Source: Phaseolus vulgaris
Taxonomy: Eukaryota > Streptophyta > Magnoliopsida > Fabales > Fabaceae
Direction of reading: 5' to 3'
DNA length: 64,000 nucleotides
Assembly: GCF_000499845.2 (NCBI RefSeq)
Contig: NC_023758.2
Location: 16,260,671 to 16,324,670, forward strand
The notes under the pieces were generated by a model. It was not told the DNA's origin and did no database searches. It worked only from the letters and a program-made list of their open reading frames with translations. Position numbers and translations under genes: made by a program. Shown here piece after piece: positions 21,736 through 32,115 of this stretch (positions are counted from its first letter, which is position 1; each line of letters opens with the position of its first letter).

Positions 21736-22799
21736 TACTCCCCGAGTTGGAGAGAATTCGCCCACGAATTCTGAATCCCTGCATATAACAAAGTCAGTTT
21801 ACTTTTACAATCAAAAGTGTAAGAAAAAGGAATACATGACTTAGCAGATGGAACCAAAGGGATTGCAGAAAAGGAGGTCCTACAAATCGACCAAGTTGGA
21901 AAAATGTGTTTGGGAATGATGATATTTTTGGGAAAAAGACCTCTTAAATGGTGAAACCCATTAGGAGGTATGAAAAAATCATCCCTAACATATTTTAACC
22001 AAGGTGGTGTTGAAATAGGAACCTTGGGTAATGAAAAAGATAAAGAAGAAGAAGACCTTGGAGGGTCCATTTGAGGTATAGCACGAGTCAACATGATGGA
22101 TTTAGAGGAGAAAATGGTGTGACTCGGTGTAGTACTTACTTCTTTTTCTTTCTCATTTTCTCTTTTAGTTTTCATTTTTATTTGGTCCTCATGAACCTCT
22201 TTGGGAGAGAGGGGTTTTAATATAACCTTGCGCCCTAGGAAGGAAAAAGACATTGTATTGGATAGGCCATCATGTAAAACATGTCTATCATATTGCCAAG
22301 GCCTTCCTAAAAGAAGATGAGAAGCTTCCATGGGCACAACATCACATAAAACCTCATCTTTATACTTTCCTATAGCAAAGTTAATGAGGACTTGTTTATT
22401 CACCATGATTTCACCTACTTCACTAAGCCATTGTAATTTGTAGGGCTTGGTATGAGAGATAGTGAGTAAGGCTAACTTCTCCACAACTCTTGTACTAGCC
22501 ACATTAGTGCAACTTCCCCCATCAATAATCAAGGAACATAACTTGTTGTTGATAAGACATCGGGTGTGAAAAATATTTTCTCTTTGAGTATCATTCAAAG
22601 ATTTTGGAATTGTGCCCAACATACGTCTTACCATCAATAAGTCACCTTCACAAGGACTTTCACTCTCATTTTCACTTGATGGTCTAGAAGGTGAAGAATG
22701 CCTAGGTGAATTGGAATCATGCTCACTAACTACAATGCCTTCATGCATGTACATACTTCGTTTAGAAGGGCAATTAGCAGCAATGTGACCATATCCCAA
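21561..22799 (-). pseudogene. gag: Second copy of the gag-protease C-terminal part, truncated
   Basis: Open from GYGHIAANC of the zinc knuckle through protease (DGGSCTNVAS, LLLGRPWQYD) to MKGKTKF. It is the same protein as in 17160-19415 except A to T in that last motif. A C-to-T change makes a stop just before the knuckle (CAA to TAA, near 22816), and homology to the core ends at 22893, so the capsid part is missing. Confidence 0.88.
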
Positions 22800-22893
22800 A
22801 CATTTAAAACACTTTTAACTAGACGATTTAATTGGGGATTTAGGCCTAGTAGTAGATGGCGTAGGATCCTTGGGTTTGAAAGAAGAATCTTTG

Positions 22894-23331
22894 GCTAGGT
22901 CTTATCTTGAGTGGTGTGAGACTCTCAAGTGGTGGTCATTCACTCATCTTGGTGGCTACCACACCCCAAGTGGCGTGAACCCATTTCACAACCACTCCAT
23001 AAGCTACTCTTCTTCCACTCTTTTCAATTCATTTCCATTTCATATATGTTTTGCTTTTGATAAATGCTTGTTGTTCATCATTTGGTTCGGCCATGACCAT
23101 CATTGATGTTTACCTTATTGCTATTTCCATTCTACATTTCATTCCATCTATCACTTTGTATTGATTTTCATTTTTGCCTTTGTGAAGTGAACCTTCACAC
23201 TTACTTAACCATTTGGTTAAGTTTGTGTCCAGTGAGAATCTTCCTTAGGTTTTCCCCATAAATTGCTAAAATCCCAACTCTAAGTAAAGTGTCACCATAA
23301 AATGGAACCATATAAAAATCAACTCACATCA
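22894..23331 (+). mobile_element. 3' part of a C-type LTR
   Basis: Homologous to the reverse complement of about 23623-24060: shared TAGGTCTTATCTTGAGTG, CTCAAGTGGTGG, CAAGTGGCGTG and TTAAGTTTGTGTCCAGTG. It ends ATCAACTCACATCA. It starts abruptly at the array junction. No primer site follows, so this is a fragment. Confidence 0.7.
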
Positions 23332-23622
23332 GCTTTCATGTTGGACATCACTATGTAACTTGATGTCTCATCCACCTCTAGTAACAACAATCACCTGCCA
23401 TCACTCGAAAAAAGTATTATTAGAAATAAAAGAAAAAAGAAAGAAATACAAAAAAAATATGGGGGACTAGACCAAAACCCATATGTTATAAAAAATGATA
23501 CATAGGTAGACTATGCTTATTCATAAAGCATTCTAAAAACATAGTAGAAGGAAGCTTATTATACCAATGGAATGATTCTCTATGAATAAATCCTAAATTA
23601 GCCAACTTATCAGTAGACGCAT
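23332..23622 (-). pseudogene. LINE 3' end fragment (RNase H tail and 3' UTR), tentative
   Basis: On minus from 23622: NASTDKLANLGFIHRE, then SFHWYNKLPSTMFLECFMN and a stop near 23486. The pattern of N-x-x-A/T-D-x-L-A-x-x-G followed by a short tail resembles the end of the RNase H domain in plant LINEs. Downstream on minus are GGTCTAGTCCCCCATAT and a T-rich stretch to about 23405. It is too short for a firm call. 23332-23404 holds nothing I recognise. The C-type LTR at 23623 interrupts it. Confidence 0.4.
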
Positions 23623-24587
23623 TGATGAGAGTTGATTTTAGATGATTCCATTTTAGATATGACACTTTACTTAGGATTGAGGTTTTTATCAATTATATGG
23701 TGAGAACCCAAAGAAGATCCCCACTGGACACAAACTTAACCAAGTGGTTAAGTAAGTGTTAAGATTCACTTCTAGAGGGCAAAGGAAAAAAAAATACAAG
23801 TATACGGTGATTGATGATGAAGGGAGGAAATTAAATGAACATGAAAGAAAACATAAAAGCATGATGGAAACTGAATTGACAATGGAGGAAAAGAAGAACA
23901 TAAGAACACAAAGATAAATCGAGTAATGAAAAAATGAAAGTGATGAAGGAAGGAAATGCTTATGTGATGGAAGAGAGTTGGGCACGCCACTTGGAGTGTG
24001 GTTTTCCTCCAAGATAAATGTTGTTGGCCACCACTTGAGAGCTCTTCAATCACTCAAGATGAGACCTAATGCTGAGAGGAAACAAGCCTCACAAACACCT
24101 CACACAATTTGTGCAAAGTAACTTTTCAATTCAAATTCAACATGTAAAATGCAAGGAGTATGGCACCCTATTTATAGGAGATGGTGTCTTGAAAACAAGA
24201 AGCAAGGGTAGGATGGGAAACCTAAAAATGGGGTTGTCTTTAGGGTTTGACTAAGTCAAACCCACACCTTATGCTTGTTGTTCTAGAAACTATGTCAAAA
24301 ACAAGCTAAAGTGATAAGCAAACCTCCCTTATTATGCTATATGAACCTACTCTTGTCTGTCTTGCTATTTGGACCCCTAGAGTGAGTCCAATTTATTTAC
24401 AACTTGTTTAATTCTTAAGAAGACTAGCAGGAAGAACATTTGATGTTCTGGTCTTTGCCCATTTCTTCTTCTGGTGAGGTTGGTTAGATCCTTGGTGGGG
24501 TCTTCACTTGAAAGTTGAGATGACTTCTCATAGTGTGAATGGTCATGTGAGTCCTTGGTCATCTTCTTGTTGGCTTGGATTGTATCA
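23623..24587 (-). mobile_element. 3' LTR of a C-type element (965 bp)
   Basis: On plus it begins TGATGAGAGTTGATTTTAG and ends GATTGTATCA. To its right a polypurine tract CTGGGGAGCA (minus) is followed by element interior, which makes this the 3' LTR of a minus-strand element. A TATTTATAGG motif near 24169 is the TATA box on minus. Confidence 0.72.
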
Positions 24588-24900
24588 TGCTCCCCAGATT
24601 TGAGAGAATTTGACCTCAAATTTAGAACTCCTGCAAATAACATAGTTAGTTTGTTCACATATAAGATAGTGCATGGTGTGGTATGTGAAACAAAATTATG
24701 TTCGTTGAGCTTGGGGAGTTCAAAAGGGCAAGCTCTTCTTACAAGCCATGTCGGGACACACTATTTGGGGATGAAAGGACTTGGTGATAAAAATCCTCTA
24801 GAGATCAAAAGAGAGAAAGTGAATATGATGCTTTTACTCTCTTCTTCCCTCTTTCTATTTCTTATACCAAACAAACTATAAACAATGACGAAAGGTGAAG
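24588..24900 (-). other. Truncated interior of the C-type element
   Basis: On minus it ends with TTATTTGCAG then GAGTTCTAAATTTGAGG, the same acceptor-like and polypurine arrangement as at the 3' end of B-type cores. Upstream a few codons resemble the unidentified C-terminal segment, but no clear frame. The 5' part of the element is missing. Confidence 0.55.
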
Positions 24901-25284
24901 CCATTAGAAGAATCTATAACGTTAAAGCATGTGATTTTAGTGTGTTTAGATTAATAATGTATGATTCGTAGCAAATTACTGCATAAAAATGCATAAAAAA
25001 TAACTAACAGTAACTTCATTCATGCACATCAAAGCTATCTGGATAGATTCAAACGCACTGTTAAAAGTAAAGTGATTTAAATAAGTTAATAATAGCATGT
25101 TTGTTTTCAGAATTTGATTTAAATACAAATATTGTCCTTTAATTATAAACTGTCAATTACTATATAAATATATATTCAAGTGTTTTATTTGTTTGATCTC
25201 TTTGATAGATTTTAGAAATAATTATGTTTCCATTACCTCACTTGGCCATTAAAATGCAAGACTTTATACCAAACTGTTGTTACT
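24901..25284. other. AT-rich low-complexity sequence without genes
   Basis: No coding, LTR or RNA signal is visible. It precedes the bZIP exon remnants and might be old intron or intergenic DNA of that locus. Confidence 0.5.
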
Positions 25285-25285
25285 C

Positions 25286-25539
25286 CAGAGGCTTATGTTT
25301 AACAGCTGGAAAGTAGTCGCTTAAAGCTTATCCAACTGGAGTAAGAGCTTCAGCGAGAAAGGCAGCAGGTAGGGTGCAATTATTCCTTGAAATTAGTTTA
25401 TGTTCTCCTTTTTAGTGAAAACTTTGCCAACCTATGCTCGTATTCAATTTAAATTTAAACTTAAATCTCTTGTTTATTTTCCTGCAGGGAGTCTTTATAT
25501 CAAGTTCAGGTGATCAATCGCATTCAATGAGTGGAAATG
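25286..25539 (+). pseudogene. Two exons of a TGA-type bZIP transcription factor gene (dead)
   Basis: A first exon (about 25289-25368) follows an acceptor-like TTACTCCAG and reads AYV-stop-QLESSRLKLIQLE-stop-ELQRERQQ; both stops stand where TGA factors have Q, consistent with CAA to TAA. A 119-bp intron follows (25369-25487, GTAGGG to CCTGCAG). The second exon (25488-25539) reads GVFISSSGDQSHSMSGN and ends in a GT donor. In TGA (TGACG-motif-binding) factors the leucine zipper is followed directly by this GIFISSSGDQ segment, and introns lie at the same two places. The basic DNA-binding region and the DOG1-like domain are not seen nearby. It may be a gene relic or a captured fragment. Confidence 0.75.
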
Positions 25540-26781
25540 GTATCCGTCTTTCTAAAATATGTTATTCATTCAACAAGTTTTAATATCAAAATGTATTTAA
25601 TTTGTGTCTTATGATGTACCAAACTATTTCAGGCACTAGTCTTTTATTGTAAATTATTAAATTATAGGGAAGAGAGAGACACTGAGTTGAGCCCGTGTAT
25701 TTCTACGACAACATGGACACTTTATTTTTATTGAGAAAATGAAATCAATATAATAAACAAAAGAGATTTAATTTCCTCTAAAAATAAAGAAATGATAAGG
25801 AAATAAATAAAAACACTTCTAATAATACATAGATAATCTAAATCTTTTTTATTATATAGGATCTGCTTTTCTATGATTATAATAGTAAAATATAGATAAA
25901 AATCTCCTACTGTTTTTTTTTTTTGAATAATTATAAGATACCAAACATGTTTTAACCTGATAGTTTTGTAAAAGAGAATACATGCATAAAGAGTTGACAT
26001 TTCGCATTTGTAAAAGAGAATACATGCATAAAGAGTTGACATTTCGCATCTATATTTATGCTTGCTTTCTGACATTGCTAGTTGATGTAGAATTTAAAAT
26101 GTTGAACTTATGATTCTTATTATTGTGCTAGGAGTTTTATCATGTTAGGACTTTAAGAGTGTTAATATATTTGTATTACACTTTTACTTGCAATAATATT
26201 AGTATAAGTATGTTTGTTTGTATACTCCACCAATAACCAATCATTATATCATATTTGTATCATTCAAATTCCTATTACTCTCTTCTCTTCTTTTATTTCA
26301 CATATTAGTTTGTCACTGGATGTCTCTTTAGATTTTCATCTATCTCTTTACATACATATGTTCTTACAAATGACACTATAGTCAAATTTAAGAATGTACC
26401 ATGTCTACACATAATTTGAAAAAAAAAATATGCATGACAAGAATTATTGACATATTAATTTCATAAACCATAAACAAGGATAAAAAAAAAACAAGTTGCG
26501 TCATATCATTTCCTTTTTTTTTTACAATACCAACATTTCTAAAAGGTGGATTCATTTTATTTAAAAAATTGATTTCAACATTGTGGAATTTGATCCTTTT
26601 GCTTTTACAATTTCTAGAAAGTTTAAAACCTCATTATTAAAGGTTAAGTAACTATCTTTGAGTCTTCTTTTGTGCTTTTCTTGCTTGTCTCATTTTGAAA
26701 AGTTTTTTCATCATCTCTTTTTCCAACTTGGTTTAGCTTCCTTGTTTTGAGCTTTTCTTGTTTGTCATTGTTCTTGCCGGT
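25540..26781. other. AT-rich region without genes; holds a 42-bp tandem duplication
   Basis: No gene is supported. It contains a perfect direct duplication (25966-26007 and 26008-26049), and a block at about 26425-26490 that recurs inverted at 48062-48140. A-runs and T-runs are frequent. The last 140 bp before 26782 show no domain. Confidence 0.55.
25966..26049. repeat. Perfect 42-bp tandem duplication
   Basis: Unit begins TTGTAAAAGAGAATACATGC and ends GACATTTCGCAT, repeated twice with no mismatch. Confidence 0.95.
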
Positions 26782-28085
26782 TGATCTGCTCGCCGGTTAA
26801 CTCTGATGACAAGCTCTGGCTTTGTCTATCTCTATTGGAATCTGCTCTTCCCTTCGTGGTGTTGGATCATGGCTCCGTTGAGATAGGGGGAACCATACCT
26901 GTTGATTGCACTCTGGCGATCAAGTCAGTACATGGCTTATAAGAAACAAGAAGTAGTAAGTTTCAATCTTAGAAAATAGCGTACCTTAATCTGAGTTCTT
27001 AAGTCCCTTTTATAGTTTACCTCTTACAACAACTTTCTATCACGAGAATATAATCTCAAATGAAAGCATACTCAACAGGAAAATATTCTGCTCAAGGGCA
27101 CACTGTTGATCAAAAGTGATCAAGTGCTTTGAAGAATCCAAATCCAAGGTGTTTGATGAAAGGCTACTACTGTTGTTGCTGTGTGTGGGTGGGATCTGGG
27201 TAGATTAAAGTGTGATCCACTCTTGTGTTGAATCTAAAACAGATGTGAATTAAAACCTTTTTGAAAATAATTGTTTGTCAAACTAAGTGAAAAACAACCT
27301 GTTGTTTTGTCAAATCAACCGGTTGTTATGTTCTTAAATGTTTTGAAAAAGGTTGAAAGCTATTTGACTTGGTTGACTAAACTGTCCAACCAAATCAATC
27401 GGTTGTTTCGTGGTTTCAACCGATTGTTTCTTTGAAAATCCTAACAGAATTCTGTTTTTGATTGGTGAATCTGTTTTAAATGATTTCTAATTGAATATGC
27501 TCCTTCATTAAATATTTTGACCAATCTTTGGAAAATATAAATAGTTTGTTATATGTTTCTAAAGGGTAAGAAACAGTTTTGAGAAATTCAGTTTGACATA
27601 TTTGATCTCAAGTTTTCAAGATTCACATCAAGCTTTGGATTTTCAAGAGAGAGTGGAATAGGATTGCAATTGTATTCTTTTCAGATTGTACTGTGATCAG
27701 GTGTAATCCTTTCTCAACCTTTTGTATTTTTGTTGTTGTATTGACAAGGAGTGTTGTCTGTTCTTGAGGTGTTCAAGATCAATACTCTTGGTGTGGTTTG
27801 CCAAAGGTAGTGTGTCTTGAAGGTTTCAATGTCACTACTTTCGTGTGTGGTGTTTTGTAATCTGGTTTGATTGCTTAGTGGATTACCCATTGCTTTCAGG
27901 GAACTGGATGTAGCTCTTGTTGTAAGAGTGAACCACTATAAACTGTTTGTGTGAATTTCTCTTTTTCTTAAACTCCTATAAATTTTGTTTTAAAGCTGTT
28001 TAAGTTTTAACTGGTATAAACAACCGATTGATTCGAGGAATTAATCGATTGTTTTTCTGTGCTTTGCTTTAAAACAGTTTGTGTT

Positions 28086-29268
28086 TGATCCTGCCGGCAA
28101 CTCGAACGTGGACGAATCGCTTCGTAGCACTCTCTGCCCTGTCTACGCGACTGCGTCTTCTGCAGAATCACCCTCCGAACTTTCTCTCAGATGTCTTCAA
28201 ATGTGACCTGCAAAACACACAGACGGCGCCTCTAGCGGCCGTTTGCACTCCGACGATCAAGTTAGTCCAACAGAACCACCAGAAACTGGAGACTAGTAAT
28301 GTGTGTGTGAGAAAAACTTGCACTCTGTTCCTTTGTCTCTCTCCCCGATTCTTTCTTTTATCACTCTCTCTCTGCTTCTGGGCATAACAGAATTCTGTTA
28401 TGCTTTTCTGGCATGTGTCAGAACCCTGTTATGCTTTTCAGAGAAAGCGTACCTTCAGAATCAGCAATGGGGAGCGTGAGAGTCTGCGCATGTCTGCGTT
28501 TGGCTGCGCCTGTCTGTACCTTTAGTGGTACGGAGTGCTCTTTTGTCTGGACCGCACCCCTCTCAGATGATGACACGTGGAAGCCTGCAACTCACATCTA
28601 ACCACACACGTGTCACTTACTGGAAGGGCTCTAGCGCTTCTCTTTGTGGGCCTAAGTTACGCCCTTGCGGAGTAACGTAGGATGTTTCTCTTATCTGGGC
28701 AGATCGCATACTCTTGGGAGAACGTCGGGTGTGGCTGGTCTAGGCACACTCACCAAACGTTGCTCTCTGCGCATACAACTTACCCTTCACGATGCCATGC
28801 ACGTAATGGGTTGAGGGAATCACCAACCACTGGCTGGTTTACTAGTTCCCTCAGGCCACTCTCGTGCATGATTCCCTGAGGTGTGCACATGCGAGATCCA
28901 TGCGTAACGCTCTCGCTGGGAACCTCATTCCCAGTTTAACTGCGTGTAACACGAGACCCCGATGACAATACCCCGATGACTGATCAATGTTTATCTGTTT
29001 CTCGCGTTCTGCCTTCAGGCGTTAGTCTGAGAACTGGTCTGTTGGTGGCCACTTGGCTACTGACCACCGATCACCATCTCGGATGATCTGTCCCCCGACC
29101 TCTCTACCGCCTGATCTGTTGGTGGTCACTTGGTTACTGACCACCGATCACCTCTCTTGGCGATCGTCCCCCTGACCTCTCTGCCACCTGGTCCACGTGT
29201 CACCCTGCGAGTGGTCCACGTGGTTCTCTGATGCTGACGTCATCGACTACCGATGACCGATTGGATCA
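28086..29268 (-). mobile_element. 3' LTR of E2
   Basis: 1183 bp. The outer U3 part (near the right edge) contains TGACGTCA (29235-29242) and two CCACGTG motifs, followed inside the element by the polypurine tract CTGGGGGGCTTG on minus (29269-29280). Confidence 0.93.
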
Positions 29269-29876
29269 CAAGCCCCCCAGTCTCGAGTCGAGAACTCGTT
29301 CTCAGCGAAGAGACTAAGTGGTCGTGCCTTTAGTGCACGTGGCAAGTGGGGCCGCCTCACGTGCCACCTCACGTGCTGCTTCTTTAACGTTTGGACTCCC
29401 TCTCTTAATCTCGCGACACGTGGCGCCATCAACGGCCAGCGTTGTGCGTCGCTAGCGCTTCTCTTATTCAAATTGGCGCGCCCTTCCACTGTTCCTTCAT
29501 CTTCTTCATTCGACTCCCAGACTCTCTGCGAACTTCTCTTCTGCGCACCCATCTTTCTTCAAATTCTCTGCTTCCCAATCTCTTGCGATCATTCAAAGGT
29601 ATGGTTTTTCTTTTCCCTGGCCCCTTTTTGGTCATCTTTACCAATTGCATTTATCATTCTAGTTATCATGCATTCATCTTCCCCATTTCCCTCTCTCGAA
29701 CCCGCGCTAGGGTTTTTTCAGGCTCTTACTCTGCTTTCTGCTTCTTCTTCTTCTTCTTTTCATTTGGGCATCTCCTTTTCCTTTCCCTTTTCTGTTTTCA
29801 CCGAAACATTCATCATTCCTCCTTCTCCCATTTATTCTGACTTTTTCGTTTTTCCTCCATTTGCAGCTATCTCACG
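29269..29876 (+). promoter_or_regulatory. aORF promoter and 5' UTR with intron (E2)
   Basis: Between polypurine tract and aORF start there are four CACGTG cores in under 100 bp (29336-29341, 29358-29363, 29370-29375, 29417-29422) and an ATTGGCGCGCCC motif near 29472. A probable 5' UTR intron runs 29599-29866 (AAAG/GTATGG to TTTGCAG/C), with a pyrimidine-rich end, leaving the ATG 10 bp into the next exon. The promoter role is inferred; the intron is supported by clear GT-AG borders only. Confidence 0.6.
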
Positions 29877-32115
29877 ATGGCTCGCTTGAAACAAACTGCG
29901 CGCATCATTGCTTCTTCTTCTGGTGCACAGCCTTCCGCGAGTGCGCCAGCTCCACCACCGCCTGTGGCTACCTCCTACCACGACAATGCCAGGGTCTACC
30001 AATGGGCTCCCCTGGCATTGCTCGCCGAAACCTCCACTCTACTGCCTGAGGGCCATCTCAAGTCCCTGCTAAGTCGCAACCCCGATGAGCCTTCCTGCTC
30101 CATCGACAGGGAGAACGACTTCAACATTCAAATCCGCATCCCTCCTCGAGGGATGCCTATCTGCGTAGATGACAGGGCCACCAATGGGGTGCCCTTTGTC
30201 TTCATCTACTCCGCCATTTTCAAAAGACTAAAGCTGCGCCTCCCTTTCACTTTCTTCGAAAAGGAGCTGATGATGGAGTTAAACGTCGCGCCCTGCCAAC
30301 TCCATCCAAATGCCTGGGCCTTCATCCAGGCGTTTCAAATCCTCTGCAGTCATTTCGGGCACAACGCCTCCGTGGACGTGTTCCTTTACTTCTTCGAAGC
30401 GAAGAACCCTGGGGACAGGTCCTGGGTGAGCCTGAACGGGGTTGCTGGACGGGTGCTCCTGGGCCTGTACCAGCAATCCTTCAAAGATTGGAAGGGCAGA
30501 TTCTACATGATATCTGCTACCCCTCAAAGTCCAAGCCTGCTCGAGGGGTACCCCCTCTACTGGGTTCCTGGAGTCGAGTTCAAGAAATCCAGGGACCTCG
30601 AAGCTATGGCCCCCTATGAGCGCGAGCTGTGTGGGCTGCTCCTGGGGGCCAAGTACAACTCCGCCCGCCTCATCAAAGATGAATTTGATGTGGTGGCTCT
30701 GAAAAAATATATAGGTAGCTTTTCTTGCACCTCTTAGGATACTTGTCTCTTCTCATGCATGTTTTTATGTGCTTTTTGGTTTACTTGCATAACTTGGCCA
30801 ACTAACCCCTCCCTTTCTCGTCTATGCAGACTCAATGACGGGGAAAGACAGGAGGCTGGCCCTGCTGGAGCTTTCCAAACGTAGGGGAGCCAAGGGCACT
30901 GGCTCCTCTTCTTCCACAACAGAGCCCATCGCAGCCCCTCCACTCTCGGTCGCGCCAGCTGAAGGCCCCGAGCCAGGGAAGAAAAGGAAGAGGCTGGTGA
31001 AGGCTTCCGCTTCAACCGCTGCTGCTACTGCTGCTTCAACTGAAGAGGAGAGCTCAGGCTCTCCTCTGGTACACCGCCAAAGGAAAAGGTCAGCAGTTGA
31101 GGGGGCCTCATCTCTCCAGCCTGGAGAGATTGAGGTGGTGGAAGTAGAGGAAGGGTCTTCCCCTCCTCCCTGCGCTCAAACTGCCACAGAGCCCATCAAC
31201 CTTCCTTCTCCAGGCCACCAGCTGCCTCCAACTACCCAACTGCTATCTTCCCCCCCAGCAGGCCAATCACCTGGTCCATCCGCTCATCCTGCTGGGGGCG
31301 CTTCTGCCCAGGCTGGGGGTGCACCACCACCACTGCTGCCAATCCCTAATACCGCTGCTGAATGTGGTGGGTCTAGCTCGCGCCCAAGCACTTCTGGGGC
31401 CACCCACGAGAACTTCAGCAGGGTCATCACCCTGGTTCGACAGCTCATAAGCAACCGGGAGCTTGTCGAGTGGAGTGGTGATGAGGTGGATATGCACCTG
31501 GCCAAGCAGGTGGTGCTCTCTCTGGAGTTTTCCACCCAGCGTCGCAAACAACTAGCCCTGGAGAAGAGGGTGAAGGATCTTGAGCACGACAAGGAGTCAC
31601 TGCGAAGTGACTTCGAAGCTGCCCAAGGATCTGTGGAGTTGATGCGGGGCATGGTGGAGAAAGCTAGGAGGGAGTACCTAGCGCAGGTCCAAGAGACCAT
31701 CAAGACAGAGATCTTGATGGGGCAAGCTGTTAGCTCCTTGGACTGCACGGTGGTGGAGCTGCGGGCCGAGACCTCTTCCCTACGCCAACTGAATTCTCAA
31801 ATAGTGGGGGAGCTCGAGTCCACCAAAGAAGCAGCTGCAGCTGGAGAGAAGAGACTCGAGGAGGTGGTGGGCAAACTGTCCGAAGCTGCCTCCTCCCTTG
31901 CTGCCATTACCACTGAGAGGGATGCTGCGGAGGCCTCAAAGCAGAAACTGGAGGCGGAGAATGCTGATTTGATGAATGTGGGTGCTGATGCCCTTACCGA
32001 TGGATTCGAGCTAGCACTCGAGCAAATCAGATGCGTTCTCTCGGACCTGGACCTCTCGCAGTTCAGCATCTATCATGAAGTGGTAGATGGGAAGCTCATC
32101 CCTCCTGCCCCTTAA
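29877..32115 (+). CDS. Antisense ORF (aORF) of E2, two coding exons, 707 aa
   Basis: Exons 29877-30714 and 30830-32115 with a 115-bp GT-AG intron (ATAG/GTAGCT, TCTATGCAG/AC). Splicing joins ...LKKYI to DSMTGKDRRLALLE in frame; without splicing the first ORF stops at 30737. Residues about 25-280 form the 'putative gypsy-type transposon' domain, shared with the aORFs of elements A and C (GVPFVFIYSAIFKRLKLRLP, FFEKELMMELNVAP, GWKGRF-like DWKGRFYMI). A low-complexity A/P/S-rich linker with KKRKR-like basic clusters (about 325-350) may be a nuclear signal. Residues about 500-660 are coiled coil (LEKRVKDLEHDKESL, ELRAETSSLRQLN). It ends VVDGKLIPPAP. Function is unknown; an origin from a host protein is possible. 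Confidence 0.85.
30715..30829 (+). other. Coding intron of the E2 aORF
   Basis: GTAGCT at the start and TTTCTCGTCTATGCAG at the end, phase 1. Elements A (1441-1539) and C (61115-61017 on minus) have an intron at the same place after the KYI motif, which supports it as real. Confidence 0.85.

Larger units (their letters stand above)
16357..22893 (-). mobile_element. Multi-LTR GAG-protease element: LTR-core-LTR-partial core
   Basis: LTRs lie at 16357-17334 and 20758-21735 (978 bp each, two differences seen by eye, both near 17166 against 21567). The core 17335-20757 is complete. A second core copy (21736-22893) repeats the first 1158 bp at an offset of exactly 4401 and then stops. The core encodes gag and protease only. 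The left flank is CATGG; the right end is lost, so no target duplication can be shown. Related in sequence to the array at 38699-47036 but in the other orientation. Confidence 0.9.

Noticed and set aside
25728..26075. 115-codon minus-strand frame with repeated peptide
   Set aside because: The repeat comes from the 42-bp duplication in AT-rich DNA; no domain and no sign of selection.
28079..28879. Open frames inside the E2 LTRs, repeated at 36375-37169
   Set aside because: Both LTRs give the same short peptides without any domain; explained by LTR identity.
29442..29889. Several overlapping plus-strand frames of about 130 codons before the E2 aORF
   Set aside because: They lie in pyrimidine-rich sequence that reads as 5' UTR and intron; no domain, and the frames differ from the aORF.
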